Part shown: positions 15,001-27,400 of the stretch, piece by piece
Layout: each line of letters starts with the position of its first letter
Numbering within the stretch: the first letter of the stretch is position 1
Source: Anisakis pegreffii
Lineage: Eukaryota; Nematoda; Chromadorea; Rhabditida; Anisakidae
DNA length: 64,000 nucleotides
Assembly (NCBI GenBank): GCA_035041965.1
Contig: JAPYMA010000173.1
Coordinates: forward strand, 434,001 to 498,000
Reading direction: 5' to 3'
Translations under genes and position numbers: made by a program
The notes under the pieces: model-generated
Database searches by the model: none
Told to the model about the DNA's origin: nothing
The model's input: only the letters and a program-made list of their open reading frames with translations

Positions 15001-16827
15001 GATCGAATGGCCGAAGAACGATGGAGCAGAATTTGTGAATCGCTATCGGTGTTGTCTGCTGAATTGGCTGAGAATTTACGAATGATTATCGAGCCAACAA
15101 TAGCATCGAGACTTGAGTAGGTTACGATGCTTTTCGAGAATCTTGATTGACTCCTTTGGAATAGTTTCATTGGTAATTGCAAAATATCAACATCGAATTA
15201 TGCTTCACTTAACTATATGCCAAAGAATTTCATTGGGAATAATAATAATAATTCAATTGTCATTGATGACAACTGTAAATTCGGTATTAAAGTGAATTTG
15301 ATAAGAATTCATAGTCATTTGTAGTACAGGTATAAGTATGTGAGTGTCATGCGCCAGTTCTGCTCTAAATACTCAAACTGAGTGTCGTGGTGGCTATGTT
15401 GAAGGGGGCGATACGAGAGCATTGGGCCTGAAAAATGTTTTGCTATTGCTATTTAAGGGGTGATTACCGTTCGGGGAAGCGTTTGAATATGCGTCGTTTG
15501 ATAGCGTATATCGCGAGTGACTATCGAAAGGATCGCATCTGGTTGAGACGTACCAAAAAGGCGCAACGCAACTATCAGATTCTGTTGGCTGTCGACGATT
15601 CGGCATCGATGGATGACAACAATATGAATCTGGTGAGTTCAGTGCAAAACTGATATGATTGAAATGATTTTACGGGTTATTCGTGGATTCGTGATCGGTT
15701 GTTGTTCATTTTGTAAATTGTTTGGAGCCACTTCCAGTTTAAGCAAAATTGCGTTTCAGTTTTAGCACGAAATCAGTAGAAACTGGAATGAATGGAATTG
15801 TATTTTTTGAATTAATGATTGGAATTTGTTGGTGTTTACAACGAAATACATGATGATGTTTTGCAGATGGCATGTCAGAGTGTATGCGTTATCGGAAGTG
15901 CATTACGACAACTCGAAGTGGGTCAATTGGCCATTTGCAAATTCGGTAGTAAAGTGAAATTGTTAAGCGATTTTTGTGCTCACGCTGATAGCACACTAGG
16001 TGGACAGCTCATTCGAGAACTCACTTTCAAGCAGGACAAAACCGATTTGGTGAATCTGTTGAATGTGAGCAGAACGGTGAGCAGTCTTTATTTGATCAAT
16101 CTCAAATTGTATATTATTTCATTTGTGAACATTTGAGACTGTGTTCCATTTCGATTTGTTCGTAGTTGTAAGAGATTATTTGGTTGTTAAAGAAGTGTTT
16201 GTTGTTTTTTTATGCCTTTGTGATGATTGTTTATCATTTTGAAGAAATGTTTTAGATGCTTGAAGAAGCAAGAAATCGGAGTGACCGAAGTCATCAAATG
16301 ATGATCATTGTATCGGATGGTCGTGGTGTCTTGGCCGATGGAAGCGAACGCATAATAAAAGTTAGTTTAAGTAGTTCAAATATTTTGGGGATCGAAGATA
16401 ATATTTTGTGTGTATTTATGATTTTCTCGGGCTATCCAAATTCAGAATCAGTTTTAGATTCATTCGTGTTTGAATAATTTTCTGAAGTGGTGTCCTCATG
16501 TGATGTGTATATTCGCTTGTAAATTTGCAGTTGTCATAATTATTGATGTGAAGTGCTATTTATTATATCACGTTGAAATTATAGGCATTGAATGCTCTCC
16601 ATCAAGAGGATGTAACCGTTTTGTTTGTTGCGGTCGACAACGCACACAAATCGATTGTTGACACGAAAGTGGCTGAATTCAGGAGCGATGGTCAAGTGGA
16701 ACTGGTGCCCTACATGAACAAATTCCCATTCCCATTTTATACAATCGTCAGACATATCTCCACTCTGCCAGCAACGTTAGCCGACGCCATAAGACAGTGG
16801 TTTGAGATGACGGTTCAGTCGAGTTGA
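1..16827 (+). CDS. mdn-1: Midasin (MDN1/Rea1), C-terminal ~2,400 residues; 5' end outside window
   Basis: Midasin is the giant dynein-like AAA+ ATPase that pulls assembly factors (Ytm1, Rsa4) off pre-60S ribosomal particles in the nucleolus and nucleoplasm. The window starts inside an intron, and the first exon seen is 60-178. I can follow 38 exons in frame to the stop at 16825-16827. This is roughly the second half of a protein that is usually about 5,000 residues. Diagnostic patches are DFVKIVKYNDLNLW (exon 7238-7396), the GDYRSGKRLNMRRLI block and the AVDDSASM MIDAS motif (15458-15632). The order linker, acidic tail, MIDAS is that of the family. The AAA+ modules must lie to the left of position 1. 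Exon 1713-1835 has an uncertain acceptor, and 7949-8062 and 8557-8688 are chosen by frame and similarity. The symbol is by homology; I see no sign of a pseudogene. Confidence 0.96.
60..11073 (+). other. mdn-1: Midasin linker region, exons 1-26 of the visible part
   Basis: Exons: 60-178, 281-411, 773-917, 1282-1467, about 1713-1835, 2230-2420, 2709-2934, 3379-3579, 3751-3918, 4316-4477, 4845-5007, 5134-5261, 5437-5725, 6001-6197, 6271-6346, 6492-6622, 6757-7011, 7238-7396, 7619-7858, 7949-8062, 8557-8688, 8917-9153, 9350-9502, 9812-9993, 10081-10441 and 10870-11073. They encode about 1,500 mostly helical residues, the arm that in yeast carries the MIDAS domain back to the AAA+ ring. Recognisable family signatures are a KSFVYRKSKSGGGFD-type segment at 5134-5261, the VIDVYKENSPSELMRCVEAL segment at 6001-6197, and EWxxxA...WRKxExxCW at 6492-6622. 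Introns are mostly 70-480 bp. The stretch 6660-6722 inside one intron has facing ATT and AAT runs that could pair. Confidence 0.9.
11431..14817 (+). other. mdn-1: Midasin Asp/Glu-rich region, exons 27-33
   Basis: Exons 11431-11574, 11691-11832, 12021-12191, 12623-13017, 13413-13630, 13886-14285 and 14662-14817 are dominated by Asp, Glu, Asn and Lys codons. The start (GDGRMVESDEPAGMGDGQG) corresponds to the family's Gly-rich GxGMGxGxG entry into the acidic tail. The segment DESDENKLDPELWDKED at 12021-12191 is a conserved midasin island inside otherwise low-complexity sequence. In the family this region is a flexible tether between the linker and the MIDAS domain. Junction phases agree throughout (0, 1, 1, 0, 2, 0), which supports these exons even though composition alone could not. 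Confidence 0.93.
12260..12340. repeat. Foldback (near-perfect inverted repeat) in a midasin intron
   Basis: About 39 bp starting ACTCTCCAACCATC at 12260 is followed, after almost no loop, by its reverse complement ending at 12340. I count three mismatches between the arms. It lies in the intron 12192-12622. It has the shape of a small MITE or palindromic element; I see no convincing target duplication. Confidence 0.8.
14929..16827 (+). other. mdn-1: Midasin C-terminal MIDAS (VWA-like) domain exons
   Basis: Exons 14929-15116, 15458-15632, 15867-16076, 16256-16360 and 16585-16827. Exon 15458-15632 begins with the invariant GDYRSGKRLNMRRLIAYIAS block, basic and known in yeast to contribute to nuclear import, and runs into the metal-ion-dependent adhesion motif. 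The DxSxS residues DDSAS are at 15594-15608. The second metal loop SDGRG follows in exon 16256-16360. The end, KFPFPFY followed by LADAIRQWFE, matches the usual C-terminus. In the family this domain binds the UBL domains of Ytm1 and Rsa4. All key residues are present, so the protein should be active. Confidence 0.97.
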
Positions 16828-17528
16828 AGGAATTTTTGAGATGTGAGAAATTCCTTGTTACGAATTTTATTGACAAGTGAGCGATTTAAAGGTGGTGAGA
16901 AGAGTTTGATGAAAGCAGATAAGTGTGCAATTGTTTTTGTGTTTATTCATTTGTTATTCATTGAAATGGATGAGTTTTGATTACTGATTCATTTAGTGAT
17001 TGCTTGTTTGAGTGCAGTGGAATGTCGAGAAAGGACAAATTTGAGTTGAGGCTAAAATTTGACAATGGTGAGCCAATTTCAGACCGATTTCAGAGTGTGT
17101 TCACTTTATGCTCTAGGAGAATTTTATGGAGAATATTCGAAAGTTTGTAGGAAGTGTCGAGTTAGTAGGATTAGTTTTTGATGGTTTTTTGTTGTTATTT
17201 TGGTGTTTGCTATTGTTCTGATTTGTAGTTCTCTTCTTTTTTTGCGGTACGGGTCACTTATTTCTCATTTCCATTTTTGCTTATAGGAATATGAATGTTT
17301 GAAATTGTTTTGTTACAGCTTATTCGAATTCGTAAATGTGTGGTGTTCTGAGGTAACATTTGCTTATGATTCGTTGGAGTAAGTCGTTTATATTTTATGG
17401 TCTATGAAGATTGATAGTATCATTTTATGATTGTTGTCTGGTTGGTTTAGATATTGTTAATGGGGATGTTTCAGGTTAGATCTTTGGATGGGAGATTGTT
17501 AGTTCTTTGAGAGTTTATTAGTATTGTT

Positions 17529-17559
<31 letters not shown>

Positions 17560-18489
17560 AGTTATTGCTTTGTTGTTGACTTTGTTGAACATTTTATAAG
17601 TTGTCATTTGTAAAATTTTGTGGGTAAATTAATTTAGCGCATCGAAGAGTTTGTTGGTTTTATTTGATGTGCTCTCAAGCAGATTCATTGTTGTCCAAAA
17701 AGACATCATCAAATGCACAAATATCTATCTATTTATATGACAAAGTTCGTCGTATCAAGCCCAAATCATCCGATTAACGCGGATCGTTCAGTCTGAAATA
17801 TGAGTGGTTGCATTGTAATGGTGCGATGTAACAATTGATTGTTCAGTATCTCATCTTCAGTATCTCAAGCAATCGCATAGTATAACTTTTTTCATTTCGT
17901 TTAATTTTCATTTTAGCAATTCAGATTGATCGTTTGATTGTTTCGCATTTCAACAATTCATTATCACATTGTTTTTGAGTTATTTTATTTAAGTTTCCTA
18001 TGCGCAACGCAACTTTCATCATTGTGCAATAGGTCGTCATTGTTGATAGTCGAAGATTCTATGAAGCGAATTGAAGCAATCGCTTGTTTCCACTTCAGAG
18101 GTTTTCAGTGCGTGAAGTTTCCAGTTTATTCGTGTATTTTGCTTAGACGATTCAAAAATTGCGATTGCCATTTTGATTGGTTTGCAAAATATGTTACGGA
18201 GAATGAATGATATAGGCTCTAGCATTAATCCGTGCAATGGATCTTATCCATTGCATATGTGTAGATTATTTAGATAGTTTAAAATGAACAGCATTTGTTC
18301 ATAATGATTATTTATGTGTTATAGATTAGAACGAGTTGGTTTTAGATGATAATGTTGAGTGGAGAGTTTGACTTAGAATTGTTATTGAATAGTGTATTTG
18401 TGGTGTTGTGCAAAGAGTTGAGTTTTATCTCGTGAACGTTGTGAATGTGATGTTATGTGACGTTTAAAAATCGTGAAATTAATGACAGA
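16828..18489. other. Intergenic region between midasin and PA200
   Basis: This is 1.66 kb with no ORF I can assign to a family. It is T-rich and contains a (TTG)n run near 17529-17559. I see no canonical AATAAA close to the midasin stop. The spacing is far larger than in nematode operons, so the two genes probably have separate promoters. The 5' UTR and promoter of the PA200 gene should lie at its right end. Confidence 0.6.
17529..17559 (+). repeat. (TTG)n microsatellite
   Basis: About ten TTG units lie in the intergenic region downstream of midasin. Confidence 0.9.
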
Positions 18490-21400
18490 ATGTCCGATTC
18501 TGAATGCAGCGAATCGGACGTTTCAATTGATGATCAGACGTTGAGTGATATCGACATGATGAGTAACGAGGATCGACAGCTATCGGAAGCTGAAGGAGAT
18601 GGTGAGTTCTTGAGTTGTTACTATTGTGAAGGCTTTTATTCAGTCATCGGGCAGGGATTGAATTACTATTCATTACTTTAATTGAATTACTTGAATTATT
18701 ACTCTAATTGAATTACTTTAATCCTTATATATTTTAATCCGTTTTATTGTTTGGTGGATTTTTAGAAACGCCATTCGAATTTGATGAAGATGAAGTGCCA
18801 TCAATATGGCAGAAAGACATCTGGCAACTGAAATGTTTACCGTATTTTGATGAACTCGAAAAAGAAGCCGATGATCATTTTAGGTGAGCCGTGAATGCAT
18901 TTGTTGGATCGCGGAATTTGGTTTGGTTGAATTGAGAAATTTCATGAGAGAATATATTTACTGTGAATTTATTGTTTAATGGGTGTTTGTGTTGGTGTGA
19001 TTTCCGAGGAGCGGAATGTGAATCGGTCGAATATGAAGCGGTCTTAGAAAATTTGAAGGATATTCCGGATGCATATGTCAAAATTTTTTTAGACATATAA
19101 AAGCTGGTCTCGCACATGCTGTAATACTGCGCGATACACGACCTGGACTGGTACACTGGATCTGTGAACTTGACAAGTAGGATTTTACGGTTTTCGGGTT
19201 GTTGTGGGCGATGTTTTGGTTTTGAAATGTTATGTTCGTAATCTTCACTGGGTATATTTGTTGTGGTCAACTTGATTGTGGTCGTTAGTTTGATGCAAAA
19301 ATTTTATGTATAATTGATGTTCGATTGTAGAAGTTTGATATTGACGAAAGAATCTATCTCTCTTTTGACGACTGCGTTTTAGTTTTGTGGGCGATTGTAT
19401 ATGATGATGCAAATGATGTGCTGATCATTCAGATATATGAATTTGTATTCGAGAAGATTCACGAAATCGGATCATATTCAATTGGTAAAGTTGGTTTATT
19501 CGTGTTTGACGATGAAGAAGGCCGATTTTCGACTTGTAAAAATCTGTGCGCACTCACTATCGAATCTTCTTTTGTGAGTGATGAAGCAGTGTTTTGTTAT
19601 TTCCTCTTTTAGCTTTCAAAAATGTTTTCTAGAGTCAGCAGATTTATGTTTGGGCATCGGAGTTGTTGTTGTTATCGTTGTTGGAATATTAACGAGATAG
19701 AACACTTTTTCGTGAGCTTGAAATTTTTATTCAGAATTTTAGACGGGGAAATCTCGTGTGAGAAAAATGTTTACAGTAATTTCGGTTTATGTCAAATTGT
19801 CAGTTTGTAATAGTCTTGGACGAGTTACCCACTGGGAATTCCTGGAGTATCGATGGGAATTTTGAGGTTTCGGATGAGTTGCCCATTGGGAATTGCTGGA
19901 GTATGGGATGGGAATTTTGGGGTTTCGGATGAGTTGCCCATTGGGAATTGCTGGAGTATGGGATGGGAATTTTGGGGTTTCGGATGAGTTGCCCATTGGG
20001 AATTGCTGGAGTATGGGATGGGAATTTTGGGGTTTTGGATGAGTTGCCCATTGGGAAATGCTGGAGTATGTGATGGGAATTTTGGGGTTTTGGATGAGTT
20101 CCTAGCGATTTTGTTGCAATCGTCAAAGTAGGATATTTCAGCAAAAAAGAGCTGTTATCGCGTGAAGATGTAAAGTTGGACTGGAGACCACTGCATGATA
20201 TCTATGTGGAAGTATCGTACAAAAGTCTTGAAGAGGATGGTCTTTTGTTGCTTCCGGATGGATTGAAGGGAGCACTTGAACAGGCGAGTTGAATCATAGG
20301 TTTTTTGGGTTTTGGAGTGTTTTGTGCATTCATAGATTATGATTCGTTCTCGATTGTTTCATGCAGATTATTTGCATTATTTCAGAGATTCGTCGTCGAA
20401 ATTCTCCTTTGTAAACCTCTCAATTCATATTTTAGATCCAATTTCATATTCCAATCATGAACCTATTCATATTTTAGGTCATAACGCATTGTCGAACGTA
20501 TTTTCCACTTCAAGCAACACGTGAGATTCTGGACGAAGTAAGTTGATCTGACTTTGTTGATTAATTCAAGATGCTCTGTTCTCATTTGCAACTTCTTCTG
20601 ATTTCTCTTTGGACTGTTCGTTTTGATTGATGGATAGTTGAGATGGTTTTCTAAATTGCTTGTTTTCTAGCTGTTTGAGGAGCGATTTTAAAAGAAACTA
20701 TGGTAGTGGGATACAAATATGGTGTTGAGTTTGTATTGACTAGTGCAACTTGCAGGTGCGACCGTATATGTGTCCCTGGGATGAGAGTATGACACGGGCG
20801 ATGACACTTCTAAATCTGTTCCTGCCGACTTGTATGAAGGCGAGTGATCACGAGCAGTTCGGTGCGGTATTGTGGTTCGATGAGCTGTGGCATTGGTTCA
20901 TGTGCATCGAGAATAATTCGACGTTCGAGTCGAAAATTGAGGGTATTTTCATGAGGTGAGCGAGGAGTGTTTTGGTTTTATCATTATTTCAGTGGCGATC
21001 ATTCAATTGAATTCAGCAAATCGTCGGTCTGATTAGTTGATGGGATTGTAGAATGTTATTGAATTGTGCGGTTGCATTTTGCCTCGATTGAGATCAGTTC
21101 TATAGATTGTTTTGGTTGAATAGGCTTATTGGACGTTGAGGAGAGCAGTGAGAAAAGAGTTCGTTTAGGTGGTTTTACTGGAGGATAGGGTGAATTCAAG
21201 CTGAATTTCATATTTAGGATTATTTTGTTTGAGGGGTTTATTGTGTTTGTTTGTGTTCTGAATTAAATTCGAGTGTCTTTTGGTTGCATATCGTCGTCTT
21301 GATAGCCGTAAAATTGAGTTTGAAGATTATCTCGTGAATGTCCCGGCTACATCAACTGGTCGGACAAGTACGATGTGATAATGACGCGTGTGTTGCGTTC

Positions 21401-24400
21401 AATGAATTTGGATATTGGTGCAGAACGTGTTCAGATTGGATGCGGTACGACCACGTTTAATTTGGACACAGCCGCGGTCTGGATTGCGTATATGCTGGGT
21501 GGACACGATGACGGGTCGGGATTGTTTATTCATTTATTTATTTATTTTTTTGCTCTTTTAAAAGGATCCTTTCATGAAGACGATTCGTTTTTGTTTTGCG
21601 TGAGAATTGAGGAATTTAGGTATTTTTTGGTCATAAGAAGTTTTTTCCGTGAAACAAATACCTTGCATAAGAGAAGGTTGCCATCATCAAAATTTGCGAA
21701 GCATTCGATAAATGAATCGTTGAATAATTTATTATTTGGTTTGAAGATTATCAATACGATGGTGTATTTTTGTGTTGACAGAATATGACAACGGTTCAAT
21801 CATTGAATCACCGCGTGATTTTTCAGTATTCAGCCACATCTGAAGCGTTTATTTCGATCATTGGAATCCTACTATCATCCGTCCAACTATGGTCATCACT
21901 CGGCGGTAGTGCTGAATTTCCTGATGAAACTCGTCTCAGCGGTCGTCAATCGTCTTCATAAAGAACGATATCAGAAACCGAATTCACATCCGCAGGTATG
22001 AGGGGGAAACATCTTTTGGAACTTTTGGAGTGTTTTATTTCGTAATGGAATTTGATATTTTGTGGAAATTATCACAAGCGTTTACTGAGAATGCGTCAGT
22101 TTTGATTTGACATACTCATTTTTACTTCAGTTCGATGATTTTCAGATTGAAATTCAGTTGTTTTTTTTTTGTTGTTTTGAAATAATGCTGAAGTATAACT
22201 TTGTGTTCTTATTTTGGATTGACTGTATTTTTTACAGGTGCCACCGAATCTGAAGTTGTCCAATCATCAACTGGACGAGTTTGTGGAGTCTGTTCTGCCG
22301 TGCGCTTTATTGGCCGTCTTCTCGAAGTACAAAACCGAATACGCTCCGGCGATCATGCGAAATCTTTCGCAAATAGCGCCTCGTATCGTTGTACCGGCCA
22401 TTCTAGATCTGTGAGTTTGTTTGTTCTCTAATCGACACAATATTGTGTAGTCTGTGATGTGATTATTTGTTATTGTTTTTATATAATAACGAAAATTTTA
22501 TTAATAATTCGCACAATCAGATAATTGTAAGCGAAATTCAGAGTGTATCCAGCGTTGGAGACACTCGTGGAACCGCATCGATTAATTCAATCGCTGAACA
22601 CTTTGGTGGCGATCTGTGTTTCGTTGGTGCGAGACGACTCGAATTTGGGTAATCGCAAACGGCGTAAACTGCAGACAATGGAGGAGCTCTCAGGGAAACC
22701 GTATCGAAGTCATGCGATCTCGTTGCTCCACGCCGTTCTGCCAGGCCTTGATGCTAACGATATCGCCAAAACTGTACTCACTTTCCAGGTGAGCGATTGG
22801 GTCTTTTTGTGTTTTTTCGTGGTGGTAGTGAATGGTGAGATTGAAGTATTTGACAAGGCGCTATACGATTTGTGACTAATACGCGTTCGAAAGATTTTTG
22901 AAACTGCGGTATTATTGAGTTTTGAATGAAAGTATTGTTGAGTTCTGAAATGAAATAATTTTCAGACTATTAACGTTTTGGTGACACTCGTGCCGATAGT
23001 TGACTGTTCCGAAGCGGTGCATGTACGCGATGATATCACTGAAGAGGAGAAGGAGGTGTGCTCGGCGACGGCCAATTTTGAGACTATCGTAGAGGATCTT
23101 GTGGATAAGTGGGTGGTTTTATGGGTTGTTGGTCATTTGTTCATTCAAGATGTGGCATTTATGACCTGAAGTTGATGAATAGGGGAAATTGTAAATTGTT
23201 GAATATTGAAGTTTGATTAGCTTGATGGATCAGTGAATCATTGAGTTTAGCAGGTACCCGGCAAATCTGCCTAAAGATAGTTCACCTAAAGACACATTAC
23301 CTAACGAATAGTTCCCCTATTAGGCAAAATATGCATTAAAAATGTCCGTTAGGCAAACTGTCCATGGGCAGATAGTCCGGTCATGATTTTAGTGAGTAAT
23401 TTATTTGATTGAAGGATGCTCTCAATGATTGGTACGTATGCGGGTGGATCGCCCACAATGACCACCATTCAAGGCTCATTAGCAGCGAAGTCACAGGCCA
23501 AGCTGTCGATCGAAGAGAATATCATGAAGAAGGGTATTTTTGCTGTGTTCAGAGCACTAGTGGGCAACTGTAGTACACCGATATATAAGGTTATTGAATC
23601 GGATCTGATTTCGGATCTGTTTGATTGTCTTCATTCATTTCGCGTGAGCAGTGAGCGATGAGTTGTTCCAAAATCATGTGGATTTGAATTATGCGTGCGG
23701 GTATATAGATTCGTTCGCTTTTTGTATTTTTTCATCGTACGAAAATCTCAGTGGAATCGCCTGTTTCATTGAACAGTAGGGCTTTATGTTGGAGTTATTG
23801 TTATTGTTTTAATGAATATTTTCAGATAGCTGTAGATAAATTGTACGAATTCGTATCAGACACGATATATGATAGTCGTGTGGCAGCAGACACGATCGCA
23901 GAGATGGTGTTTTGTGCAGTTCGGGTTAGTTTTTGGTTTATTATTGTGAGCATGCACTTTGCATTTGCATTTGAAAGTCGTCAAGTTGTGTTTGGTTGAA
24001 AGCAATCGAGGAAAGTGTAGTGAAATTAGAAGATGACACGTAGTTTTTCGCGTTGCTTTCAATCGGTAATTTTTAAATATGGATAAGGTGTATTGGTTGT
24101 TTTGAGTGTGAATTATGTTGAAAGTTTACTTTCATAGCGTATGCAATTTCGTTAGAATTGGGGAATTTTCAGACGTATCCAGCCGAATCGTTGGAACGTT
24201 TTCTGAATCTGATCATGCGCAAGCTTTCTGCAGCAATTACAGGTGAGCGAGTGGTTATGAATTTAGATTGTCGTCGTCACTGAACTTAGTAGTAGTAGTA
24301 TTAAGGATCATTTGATGGAGATTTCTGCAGTTGGCAGATATATTTTTAAGATTGACGGAACACTGGACAATTTCAGTGATGATACTTTGGTGATATATAG

Positions 24401-27400
24401 ATTGGGCGATGGTTAAAACTTCTTTACAACAATGCATTCATATTTGTTTTACTGCGATTATCATTGTATTGTGATCGTTTTTAATTTCGCTTTGATTCCG
24501 TTCTGTTGCAGAGGAGACGTATAATGAAGAGGAGGTGGACTCGACAATAATCTGGTACTTGGTTTTGGCCACACAATTGGTTCGTGTTTCTGGGTTGTAT
24601 GTGGTTCGATATAAGGATCGTGTATTGCAACTTCTGCGATTGATTGTTCCGTTGAGATGTCGGAATGCTTACGAGGTTAGTGTTTATTGAAAAGGCGATT
24701 TTTCTATTGTGACTTTCTGAATTTTAGTGGAGAAAAGTCTTGTGGAAGTAAATCGTTTATATTATCGTCTTTATTCTTAATTTGGATTGCGATTGTGTTG
24801 TCATCTTATTCATAATTCATGTAGTTGTCTTTATTCGTGATTTTATTTTGTGGATTTCACTTGCAATTGCAATTGAGGTGTTGTTTGCAGCTGTCGTGCA
24901 GTGCGTTGGAGAACGTTTTGATCGTTTTGACGAGTGTTTATTCGGATAACAATGAACTGAATCGTGAGGTATTGGATCAGCCACTGGAGAAGTATCTACC
25001 GGTTCGGGTAAGAGCATTGAAACGATTGCTTGTTGATTGGAGTTTAGTTTTGGTCTGATGTTGAGCAGTGGAATCGGTGGCAAGTAGTCATTGAATCAGT
25101 GATAGTCTCAGCTTTGGTGGATATTGAAGATTGAATGACGATAGTGATCATGGCATGTGGCGTTTGATAGTTTTTTTGTGAGCGTTGTTTTTTGTGAATT
25201 ATAAAGAGAATTTTAGAATTGGGCGAAGACGGCGAATCGAAATTCGTTAAGTATGCGTTGGCATATTCCGAATGAAGATGAGATGCGTTTAGCCGGGGCG
25301 ATTCTCGATGAGTTCTTCTATCCGGAACTGGAGAAACTCAACAATCCAGACTCACTTTCGAAGTTCGATATTGACTTGACGAACTTTGTTTCTTTTTAGC
25401 ATTCCCACAAATTCATTCAGTTATTGTTATGAGCAAAATGTTGGAAAACGAAGATTTATCCACTGATTTGTAATGAGATTCTATTCGAGAAGAGAGTTTG
25501 AAAGGGATTATTTGAACTGAAAATCGTTCAGTTCAGTTCAGTTATTTACTCAAAACCCCATGGAAACGTTTCATATTTGTTTGTGCTATGGCTTAATTGT
25601 TTGTTGCTGTCGCAGGACGGAGATGTTACAAAGTCTAGCGGTCGTCAGCAGTTGTCTGTCGGGAATCTCGGCATCTCTGCCTGCCCTGTCGGGTCCACTG
25701 TTGAAATTCATTGACACACCAGTGAAGTTCTATCCATTCGAATTCCTCGCGGCACCATCTTCGTTGAAACGTTTGTTTGCTGGTTGTTGTTGTGGTTGTT
25801 TTGGATGATTGATTTGTGCTGAGAATGGACGGATAACATTAGACGTCGAAGTGTATTGGAAAACGATGAGGAGAGTAGTGATTTTTGGACAGAATGAATT
25901 TTGAGTTGTCTTCAACGAGAACAAAATTGTTTCGGTGTGTATAAGATTAATGTTTTGTGATGTTGATGTAATATGATTTGATGATGATTTAAGCACCAAC
26001 TCGAAACGGTGAGAATATTCGTGATTTTGTGTTGAGTCGAATGACGGCCGTTGCGGATTATCTGTTGAGAAATCGTGAAGAGGACACGAAATCGTTGAGT
26101 GCCGTATGCAAAATACTCTACATTATACTGTTCCAGAGAGGCATCGATAAGGTACAAACAAACAAACGAATTGAAATGCGCTCTTTGTATTTTGATACAC
26201 TTTTCTGTTCAGTTAAACTGACAATCGTAAACGATTGATCAAATTTAGTTGATTAAGTGGCGATGTTTTAGGCGAAATACGAAGCTCAAAACCAGAACTA
26301 TAGCGTATCGAAACGCATTGTCGGTGACTCTGTGCGAGGCAATCGTGCGAATATTGAGCTGGTCACCTTCGAGTATATTCTACTGCAACACAATGTAGGT
26401 TTTCGCTTGTCTTGTTCGAAGAGTAACTTTTTTTCAATGGATGGAGAATATCGTACGATTGAAACGCAAGGCTTTTGGATAAACTTTTCGTATTTCGTTA
26501 TGATGGAATGAATTCCGGAAAAAAAATTGTTAGTGGAATTGTAAGGAAGAGTAGATGTGTGCGTTGAAATGATTCTGGATGATTTGTTTGGAAATCAGTG
26601 GGGAATTTGTGAAAGCAATGAGTAATTTAGTTAAGTTGCTCTTTTAAAGCCAATTGTATAGAGATTGATTAGACAATATTGACGAATTTTGTGGAGGGTA
26701 TATAGTAATTATGGGTAGGATAAGGTGCGATGGTGTGATTATTTGTGGATGTTCTGAGAGGATGTAATAAACATTGCAGAAACGTTTGCTGGCTCGTTCT
26801 GGTTATTTGGTCACAGAGCGACATTTGCAAACGATGAAACTTCTCGTGCGAATTTCTACAAGTGCCTATAGTGCTGTATGTTGTGTTCATTTGAGATTCA
26901 TAGGATTGTCATTCTGATTTATTTGACTTAAAACGTCGCTTGACTTTAGCCCTGAACTTTCGGCAAACAACTTCATAATCCCGCCACTTTACAGGTACGA
27001 ATCGAAGCTCAGCGCGTTCTGGACTGTTGTATACAGAATTTTCCGTACGCTTATCTGCACATTATTGACGATGTTTTGCCTCTGCTCAAAGAATCTCCTG
27101 ATATCACGCATAAACAATTCAAGGTTTGTTTGGATCAGTGCTGATGATTAGTGTAATCGTTGATATTTTGATTGATTTTATTGTTTTGATCAGTATTATT
27201 GTTGCCATTGGAGCAGTGATATGATTGATAAGCATCAGTTCATGCTGATTATTCATTATATCAGTTCATATTGTCTCTTATAGGGTGCATTATATATCCT
27301 GCTGAATGGCAAACGTCTATCGATATGTGTGCGACAGAACTGGGAGTCGTTGTTACGAGTATGGCCAGCACTGGTTGAGGCACAACACTCGGAAAAGCCG

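Larger units (their letters stand above)
18490..22788 (+). other. psme-4: PA200 exons 1-11 (N-terminal third)
   Basis: Exons: 18490-18601, 18766-18883, 19093-19176, 19433-19573, 20142-20283, 20478-20537, 20756-20955, 21326-21514, 21827-21995, 22238-22410 and 22542-22788. The exon at 19433-19573 is read as [20 protein letters not shown], which fits PA200 and joins its neighbours in phase 2. Longer ORFs crossing the same bases in other frames do not fit. The intron after 20283 begins with GC rather than GT. The intron before exon 20142 holds the 55-bp minisatellite. Confidence 0.92.

Noticed and set aside
16828..18489. Possible operon of midasin and PA200
   Set aside because: Same strand, but 1.66 kb apart, whereas nematode operon genes are usually about 100 bp apart.
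19331..19612. Longer + strand ORFs across PA200 exon 4 in other frames
   Set aside because: Only the frame beginning at 19433 gives the PA200 peptide and fits the phases on both sides.
19800..20144. - strand ORFs with repeated [18 protein letters not shown] units
   Set aside because: They are reads through the 55-bp minisatellite. The period is not a multiple of three, so openness in several frames is a composition effect.
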